From positions 1,364,001-1,428,000 of the forward strand of contig JAUTDP010000009.1 of the NCBI GenBank assembly GCA_033439795.1: DNA of 64,000 nucleotides, written 5' to 3'. The notes below the pieces were generated by a model. It searched no databases and was not told the origin of the DNA. It saw nothing but the letters and a program-made list of their open reading frames with translations. Positions 57,059 to 64,000 of this stretch are shown one piece after another. The DNA is from Sordaria brevicollis. Lineage: Eukaryota > Ascomycota > Sordariomycetes > Sordariales > Sordariaceae. The translations under genes were made by a program, and so were the position numbers. Numbering within the stretch: position 1 is the stretch's first letter; every line of letters starts with the position of its first letter.

Positions 57059-60000
57059 CTCTATTTAGAGGAAGGCTTCATTCAGCCCGATGATGGAGCC
57101 ACATTTGGTGAGGATATGGGATGAATGGCGAACGAGAAGGACGACTAAGGGTCCGAAGGGATGAAAGTTCGGTCCCGACGAGTCGTAAACGTCGAGTGGT
57201 CTCGAGGCGATCAAGGTTCGGATGAAGATGTTGAGGCCAGACTTGACGCCCCACCCAATAATCGCTGGCCTGGACGACGGAACTGGCCGAGTACGGGGTC
57301 CAAGGTGCTTCATGCAACCAGGGCCATCGTTCCTTGGGGAGAAGCCGAAGGTCAGAAGCAGGTTAGATGCACGGAAGACAAAGCAAGGGTGATGTTGAAG
57401 ATGAGGATGAGGGTGTAAGAGGCGCTTAACTTTTGATGCCACGTGAAAAATAGTGCCCTTCCAGGATAAAGACAGGGACTTGATAGGAGAGCCACCGTGG
57501 TGGATTCTGGGTTGCGGTGTGGTCGGTTAGGGGCAAAATTAGGGGTTGGCAACAAAGTGCTTATTGAGGTTCTATTCAAACCCATTTTAGGAAAGCGTGG
57601 TTGATTGCTCAAAGGACTCCTTGCGCCTTGGCCCCATGCTTTGCCCAGCTGAACCCTTGGCGCCAGTTTTTGTACGAAATGGTTTCCAGGACCTTGCAAC
57701 AACATTGAAGAAACACTACGAAATTATTGGTGAAGCAAGAGAAGTGAGTGGTGTCGGAGTGTCCTTGCGGTGCATTCCCTTGTGCTTCAGCCGGTGTGAT
57801 GATGTTGGATGAAGGTGGTACAACAAAGGACAAAAACCAACAGAATCACCAGTTTCCCAGCGTCTAGGTTGGCTCGCCTCTTGATTATCCTAATCTTTGA
57901 TCGTCTTTGATGGCAATTGCGTTCTCCCTTTCTCGTTCTCTTGGTGTCTCCACGACCATCCCCTCGTCATTCGGCGCGAGGCATGTTTGCTGGTTTCCTA
58001 GATTGATGGTCCATATGAGGCGGCGGGCATGAGGAACCGACTGTTCAAGGGATGGGAGGCATTCTGTCCTCGCTATCACGTATATGTCCGTCGGCCATCC
58101 TCGTCGTCTTGGGTGGCTGTTCAGTTCACCTTTACAGATTCCCTCGGCAAGCCGGTGTAGCCACTTTACCTGGAATATTGGCATAAGGTCACGAGTAACA
58201 TTAGCAATGTCTCTTCCACCCAAGCTTCATCCAAAATTCAGCTTAAAAAAACATCTTTAATATTCTCACTTTTGGATGGTCAACCAAGCATAGTGAAGCC
58301 ATCATGGGTTGTCGTCTTGCTGAGAGCGGTATCGGAAAAGGTAGGTTGGGTCAACCCGGATCGATAACTGTATGTATCGGGAAGTTCGGTCGATCAAATT
58401 CGATTCAGCAGGTTCAATCCTGCCCGCATGGTAGCTCATATAGATAGAGTAGCATTACTATGGTCTTGTTGCCGTCTCGACAGTCCGTTGCGGTCGTGAG
58501 ACACGGTGGTCTGAGGAAGAAGTTAAGCTCCCGCTAGCAGGGCGCCAAGCAGTCGGAGTTTGTGAGTACCTACAGGTATGAATGTCTTTAGTCACACTGT
58601 ACTGACGGATCCAGTGCATCCATTCACTAACGCCGTTTGCGGCTGGATGACGATAAAACTGTTATCGGTCTCCAGACGATGCGAAAAGCGCTCCGTATCC
58701 AACACCGCGATACATACTGGCCTGATAGGGCTGTCTAAGTGGACCCTGAAGTCACGCTGGGACACCGGCCTGCAACAAGCCGCAGACCGTGCGTCATTTG
58801 GAGCGGAACTCCAACGGAGGATTTCTCGACGTCCAACAACCACCAACAACGAGGTTTGTTGTACACAACGCGAAATGCCAAAAACCTCGGAGGCGCTTTT
58901 CAATCCACCCATTCCCTCAACGCGCCCACGGGGAACATTCGGGCTGGTCCGCCGCCAAGGCCCTCGCCCGATCGGCTCCAACATGTCAGCGAAGGGGCCC
59001 GGTGTCATAGCGTCATGAATTCATGGGCCCCGTCGACGAGCACCCGGTAACAGAGCCGGCATTGTCTTTGGACCATTTCATTTCAACGTGTCAGGCGCCG
59101 ATCCGAACGGGACCCATCAACCGAACACTCCGGCCCTAGACTTATACACTCACGTACAAATCGTACTATACCAAGCCGGACATGATATCACCCCCGAATC
59201 ACCCCGGATCTCTGGGCCAACAACAGATGAGGATCGATGAGGTAAATTTTGCCTTGATCAAATCCCAGGGTTCCAGCTTGTTTTTCTATTCGCCGGAAGT
59301 CCCACCGCGAGGTCATCCCGGCATCAGAGAAAATCTTGTCAAAGCTTCTTCCGAGCTTATGTTTTGGCCGAAGATGGGACCCCGGTGCTCGGGACCCTGT
59401 CCTCCTCATCACAACGGCATTTTGTAACATTCTCACGGAACATGCCTCGCCGATATCGCTTCTCTTACATTTGTTGAGGTGATTGATAGAACGCTAGAAC
59501 GCTGCGACACAAGGCAATCGGAAAGAGAAGATGGTGCTTTGCAACAAACACCCGGCGCTAACTTTCCCACGAGACGGGCCGAAGGTACCTATCATACACA
59601 TGTTGACCACATCAAAAATTTTACCACGGTTCCACGTTTTCAGTACTGCATATGGCTGATTGCCAGCACCAGTTCATGATGGCCATGATGGGGATATGAT
59701 GTCCATGAGACCGGAACAAAAGGAGATGAACTCTCTACTCACTCTCCGTACTTGCCCGTTGCTCCATACCCGTCGATCAAAGGCGGCTGCTGCGGTAATA
59801 CGCAAACAATCACGACCATTCTGGCGCACCCAACGACCCGCACCCTCATCTGTGTAAGACAGGAACTACCCATCAGTGCGCCGGCTGCAACAACAAACCA
59901 AATGGTGGGATGACGGACAATGCATGCGTCTTACCAACAACTCTGGAGATGACTAATTAACAAAAGAGCTACCCGCAGCCATGTTCGCTCTTGATCATGA

Positions 60001-60629
60001 AGCCCCGAACCGTTCAGGATGACGACCTCATGGCCTCTTTAAGTGTCTACAAATTAGACACTGCGGTTTCAGAGTTTGCCGCGACGCGGCGAACCTATCC
60101 TCATGTCATGACCCTTTGGGCCCGACTTCCGACCGAACTCATCCGGCGCTCCCGGACCTTCCGGACCTCGCGGGATCCAGTTTGTCGACAGCATGCCCCG
60201 ATCATTGACCACTCCCATCCTTGCCTTCTTACATTTTCTTTTCAAATTATTAGCTCCGCTCTTCCCGTGCAAGTGATAATGACATGGGTCGTTGGTACCT
60301 TGAATTCCCGCTCCTTGTCATTCACGGCTCGATATCATAACTGATATTTACCTGTCTAGCCACTGATTCTACTTTTACTTCTCCAGTCTCTCTGTTCCTT
60401 TCACTTATTTGGTCTTGAACCGACCACATATCTCACAAGAAAGCAACTCTTGCGGCCTGTCGTGTTGTACTTCCCTCCGGCTTTTACATCAACTCATCCC
60501 GATCTCCCATTTTCGAACGGCTCTGCAACACCCATCTCGCAAAACCTCAACTGTCTCCGCCTATATTTCCGCATCCCGGGGTCCAAGCACTGCCTCCCCC
60601 GCGCTCCAGGAACCTGCACATCATTCGCC
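57059..60629. other. Long divergent intergenic region between pheromone and methyltransferase genes
   Basis: About 3.6 kb without a supported gene. Several short frames on both strands overlap and show no motif. Regulatory DNA for the pheromone gene and the promoter and leader of the methyltransferase gene are expected here. Confidence 0.4.
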
Positions 60630-61799
60630 ATGGCCACTTCACTCGAGCACCGAGCTTCAGACAGCTCCGATGGCATCGACAGGATAGCCGAAGAGAAGAG
60701 CAAGCTCACTGCCGTCAAGGCGATACCGTCCACAAGAAAGCAAGATGCGTTGGGACTTGATGAAGCCGACCGATCATCTACCACGAACCGGTTCAAGACC
60801 TTCCGCTCAGCCTTCAAGTACATCCACCACCTAACACCAAAGCAAGTAGATGACTACATGCACTCATATGTCATTTACAACCTCGACTGGGCCGACGAAG
60901 ATGCCATGATTAAGGAGCTTGGTCCCGACTACCAGGCCAAAGTTGGTGAATGTCTCAAAGCATATTACGGAATTATCAACCACCTCTGCGCCATGGGCGA
61001 CGTCGAGAAGATGTACATCCCTCCTCACATGGACAAGCGGGCTTCCGTCATCGAAAACCAGCTGCTCTACGAGAAGGCCGTCGCGCGTGCTATCGGCATG
61101 AAGGCCGGCGACAAGGTTCTCGATTTGGGCTGTGGCCGAGGGCGCGTCGCCGCTCACATGGCCAGCATGACCGGCGCCACCATCACCGGTCTCAACATCG
61201 ACCCGAACCAGGTTGCCCAGGCACAAGAGTTCAACAACCAAAAGGGCTTCAAGAACAACTTTGTACAACAAGACATGAACTCGCTGCCATTGCCCTTCGC
61301 CGACAACACCTTCGACTGCTTCTACCAAATCCAAGCGCTCTCACTCTGCAAAGATCTCACAGCGCTCTTCCGTGAAGTCTACCGCGTCCTTAAGCCGGGC
61401 GCCAAGGTCTCCCTCCTCGACTGGGTCAGCCTACCAGGCTACGACCCCAGCAACCCCGAACACCTCGCGCTCATGAGGCGAGTGAAGCCACTCATCGGCG
61501 CTGTCGGCACGCCCACACCCAAGAGCTTCGAGAAGGCACTCGAAGACGCTGGCTTCGTCGTGACCAAATCCGAGAACGCGAGCATCGACGGTCTCCAGGC
61601 GCCACTGATCGACCGCGTCGATATTTACTTCCGCACCATGCGCCAAATTATCCTAGGCCTGGTCAAGATCCATGTCCTGCCGCAGCACTTCAAGACGCTG
61701 ATCAACAGGTTATGCCTGGATGGCCAAGCGTTTGTGAAAATGGACAGGATGCGTCTCATCTCGACAAGTTACTGGATCGTGGCAGAGAAGCCTCTTTGA
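60630..61799 (+). CDS. SAM-dependent methyltransferase of the ERG6/sterol-24-C-methyltransferase class
   Basis: Single exon, 389 residues, started at the Met at 60630 (CGCCATGG context) rather than an in-frame Met 180 bases upstream. The SAM-binding motif I is VLDLGCGRGRVAAHMASM at about residues 163-180. Acidic post-I residues follow (TGLNIDPNQVAQAQEFN), then the motif II/III regions FADNTFDCFYQIQALSLC and REVYRVLKPGAKVSLLDWV. A C-terminal helical part resembling the sterol methyltransferase C-terminal domain ends in SYWIVAEKPL. The GLNID motif and the ALSLC...REVYRVLKPG arrangement are those of the ERG6 class. The N-terminal aromatic motif of true Erg6 was not found. It may be a paralogue acting on another sterol or lipid; the substrate is not known from sequence. 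Confidence 0.82.
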   Translation: MATSLEHRASDSSDGIDRIAEEKSKLTAVKAIPSTRKQDALGLDEADRSSTTNRFKTFRSAFKYIHHLTPKQVDDYMHSYVIYNLDWADEDAMIKELGPDYQAKVGECLKAYYGIINHLCAMGDVEKMYIPPHMDKRASVIENQLLYEKAVARAIGMKAGDKVLDLGCGRGRVAAHMASMTGATITGLNIDPNQVAQAQEFNNQKGFKNNFVQQDMNSLPLPFADNTFDCFYQIQALSLCKDLTALFREVYRVLKPGAKVSLLDWVSLPGYDPSNPEHLALMRRVKPLIGAVGTPTPKSFEKALEDAGFVVTKSENASIDGLQAPLIDRVDIYFRTMRQIILGLVKIHVLPQHFKTLINRLCLDGQAFVKMDRMRLISTSYWIVAEKPL

Positions 61800-62443
61800 T
61801 TCCAGTTTCAGCTTTTTTTGTGGAACCACATATACCTACTTGCCTCTCTTTATAACAACAACAAACAAACAGCCCGGCGCAATGGTGTGATGGTTTCATA
61901 AAAGTTTGTTCCGGCTTATGATACCACTTGTCAACCTTTCGCGATGGATATTTCCACCCACCCTCGTTGGTTTCTTCTCCCCACAATAATCGATAATGTA
62001 TGTGTAAGGGAGAGCAGGATGTTGGATGATAGATGATGAATGGGTCATCTCACTGTATGTTTTCTTTTGTCGATTGGTTATTGCATTTTCATTTTCTTTC
62101 CTTCTTGCGCCCTTCTTTTCGAACAGTTAGATATCCATAGAATCTGGAGTTGCGGAATTTGAAAGCATTGTCCAAAACAATCATTTAATCTGAAGGCTCG
62201 AGTGTTATCATTGCCTTAAACCCAGATGTCGTTCAATGTCTTGGCAGTCAAGCGTCCTCCCCCTGGTGAGCTAGTTCAAATGCGCCGCAACAAAAACAAT
62301 ACAAACTGAACTGTTTGTGCTACTGCGAAACAGTTATCGTTACACCTAGCAAGCACCAGACCATAGCACAGTCCAGAACAGCTTATAAAAAACTGATGAC
62401 AGGATATGGAACCTCTAGAATAGGGGAAGACTAATACGAAAGC
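61800..62443. other. Intergenic: methyltransferase 3' UTR
   Basis: No coding frame or RNA gene recognised before the tRNA-Gln terminator. Confidence 0.5.
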
Positions 62444-62459
62444 AAAAAAATTTGCAAAA
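62444..62459 (-). terminator. RNA polymerase III terminator of tRNA-Gln
   Basis: On the minus strand a TTTT (62459-62456) and a run of seven T (62450-62444) follow the tRNA 3' end within 20 bases. Confidence 0.65.
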
Positions 62460-62463
62460 GATT

Positions 62464-62550
62464 AGGTCGTACCCGGAATCGAACCGGGGTTGCCGGAATG
62501 TTCTGAAGAGGTTTCAGAATCCGGAGTGATAACCGCTACACTATACAACC
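62464..62550 (-). tRNA. tRNA-Gln (anticodon CTG) with a 15-nt intron
   Basis: Minus strand. The acceptor GGTTGTA pairs with TACGACC, with U as discriminator, as in other fungal tRNA-Gln. The anticodon stem CCGGA/TCCGG closes the loop TTCTGAT, giving anticodon CTG. The intron (62499-62513) lies one base 3' of the anticodon. The T arm is CCCGG-TTCGATT-CCGGG. Confidence 0.94.
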
Positions 62551-63325
62551 GTGCGTACCACGTTTGTTATTGGTTGAGAGAAGGCGCCAGCTCTAAGCCC
62601 TATAACATGCATCGTCTTGTGGCTCACCAGAGAATTACCACATGGGTCACTAAGGGATGAGGCATAACACTCTCCGTTTTTTAAACAACTGAGTTATTTG
62701 CAAGTGTTATTTTGGTGGTATATGCTTTATAAGACCTTTAAAAGCTTGGTCAACCGTAGAATCTGTCGTATCGGGCTATTCCTCCCAATAGTTCTGTTCG
62801 TTTCCCCGTTCTTCATCGCACTGTCAGTCACTAGCCAATAGCAAGCACTCTGTAAATCAGGAAACTTGAGATGGCCTATATCTGCATGTTCAACCCGTGA
62901 GAACGTTTGTCAGATTGTTACGTATTTGTAAACTTCTCCCTTGTTCTCAACCGCTCGACATAGTCTGCAGCTTGCTGGGAACATCGAGCAAAAACACAAA
63001 TCATACCAACCCCCTTATGAACACTATATGAAGGTCAACATCCCTGTGAAGATCAACTTCCCAGACCCTTCTTGTATCATCATCATCCCACACCAATATT
63101 GAATGTTCTCGATCATCATCATGGCGTCTAAAGATAGAACACACCCGTAGCAAACGAAGAGGTAGGTAGGTAATGCTCTTTCCGTCGAAGGGAAACTATT
63201 CACTCCTCCTTTCTTGTTGATACGGGAATACCTATTGGAAGAACTAGACATTTCTTTCTGTTTTGCATGTATGTAGAATCTAGAACTCAGCGAAGAGAGA
63301 GACAAATGAAACGGTCGCACATAAG
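62551..63325. other. Intergenic: upstream of the right-edge gene
   Basis: No supported gene. A 128-codon minus-strand frame (63024-63410) overlaps the start of the right-edge gene and lacks any feature. Confidence 0.4.
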
Positions 63326-64000
63326 ATGCAGTCTCGGCCTTTGAGTGGCGACGTTTTGAAAAAGACGTTTCGCGCAGGACATTCTCAGAAGCAGCACACC
63401 ACCTCATCAATCACTGGGCCCAGCAGCCATGAGCACCAGCAACAGCTCAAGCTCAGTGTTATCGAGGCTGTGGCAAATATGAACAGAACTTACACGACAT
63501 CGGAGATCGATGCCATAGTAGGGTTGTTGATGTTGAGCAGATGTGCTCCAAATCCATCTCGTTTCCTATCATCATCATCGCCGGCTCAAACCAGCGGCCT
63601 CGGTACACGAGTCGCTTCAGGTTTTGTGGCGAAACAGGGTACTTCTACTACTACTCGGAAGCGACCACGGGCAAGACAGAAACTCAATGACGGGGAAAGA
63701 GATGTAGTACATCCTACTTCGCAAGTCCCTGAGAGCAGTTCTTCCCCTTTCACAACATCATCGTCACACCAGAGCCTTGCTACCAGTCAGTTCAACGCTG
63801 CGCAACATTATCATGCAGAGAGCGATGATGTCTCATCGATCCCCTCAAATATCTCTCTACCTGGCATTAGCCAAATTTTACAAGCAGGAACCCCAAGTTC
63901 CGACGAGCTTAGCCCAATATTGCCCAGAATAGCTATCAAGAGAACGGAGTGTCTTCCGAACGTTTCCAAATCTCATCATCCCACCAGCACAGCACACCCA
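63326..64000 (+). CDS. N-terminal part of an unrecognised Ser/Thr-rich protein (runs off the window)
   Basis: From the ATG at 63326 the frame is open for 225 codons to the last base with no stop. The first 65 residues include MQSRPLSGDVLKKTFRAGH and a short helical segment (LKLSVIEAVANMNRTY, TSEIDAIVGLLMLSR). A basic patch follows (TRKRPRARQKLND), which could be a nuclear localisation signal. The rest is rich in Ser, Thr, Pro and His, as in fungal regulatory proteins. There is no signal peptide or membrane helix. The family is unknown to me, and introns beyond the window cannot be judged. Confidence 0.6.
   Translation, partial: MQSRPLSGDVLKKTFRAGHSQKQHTTSSITGPSSHEHQQQLKLSVIEAVANMNRTYTTSEIDAIVGLLMLSRCAPNPSRFLSSSSPAQTSGLGTRVASGFVAKQGTSTTTRKRPRARQKLNDGERDVVHPTSQVPESSSSPFTTSSSHQSLATSQFNAAQHYHAESDDVSSIPSNISLPGISQILQAGTPSSDELSPILPRIAIKRTECLPNVSKSHHPTSTAHP

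Noticed and set aside
58405..58425. GGTTCAATCC, resembling a tRNA T-loop box B
   Set aside because: The flanking bases do not form a five-base T stem and there is no acceptor or anticodon arm.
1..64000. CRISPR arrays, bacterial operons, dispersed 5S rRNA genes
   Set aside because: The sequence is eukaryotic, no spaced identical repeats were seen, and no stretch matched the 5S core as I remember it.

Overview
The window is nuclear DNA of a filamentous ascomycete, most likely a Sordariaceae species (Neurospora or Sordaria). The main evidence is an alpha-factor-type pheromone precursor with repeated undecapeptides of the [11 protein letters not shown] type (minus strand, 55769-56653), the hallmark of the Neurospora ccg-4 / Sordaria ppg1 family. 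Short introns with GTRNGT donors and CTRAY-type branch points, intron-containing tRNA genes and kilobase-scale intergenic spaces agree. I could not decide the species. Exon joins were built by hand from splice consensus, reading-frame phase and remembered family motifs; no transcript data or search was available.

Left third (1-25 kb): the 3' end of a cut-off gene, tRNA-Phe, a secreted GPI-type surface protein, an ankyrin protein with a long cationic amphipathic tail, a C2H2 zinc-finger regulator behind a 3.4 kb leader, and a small unrecognised gene on the minus strand. A decayed accessory island (14.9-19.8 kb) follows. It holds a broken DRB0094-type RNA ligase and a broken STAND-type/ankyrin gene, both with frameshifts and in-frame stops. 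Next come two convergent J-domain protein genes (ERJ5-like, and a second membrane-type one) with tRNA-Arg between them.

Middle (25-50 kb): a Q-rich unrecognised protein, the 20S proteasome subunit alpha-7 (PRE10/PSMA3), and a set of mostly nucleolar or RNA-related housekeeping genes: UTP20 (2634 residues), DRN1/CWF19L1, CDC25 phosphatase and POL5/MYBBP1A. A 392 bp element with terminal inverted repeats and TTAA flanks, a MITE candidate, lies in the 3.4 kb space between cdc25 and pol5.

Right third (50-64 kb): cullin-3, the mitochondrial Hsp70 escort TIM15/HEP1, the pheromone precursor with a repeated upstream motif, a SAM methyltransferase of the ERG6/SMT class, tRNA-Gln with an intron, and the open 5' part of an unrecognised gene running off the end.

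Most intact genes are housekeeping: ribosome biogenesis (UTP20, POL5), RNA processing (DRN1), proteolysis (PRE10, CUL3), protein folding and import (J proteins, TIM15) and the cell cycle (CDC25). The accessory signal is concentrated in the pseudogene island, the MITE-like element and the pheromone locus.
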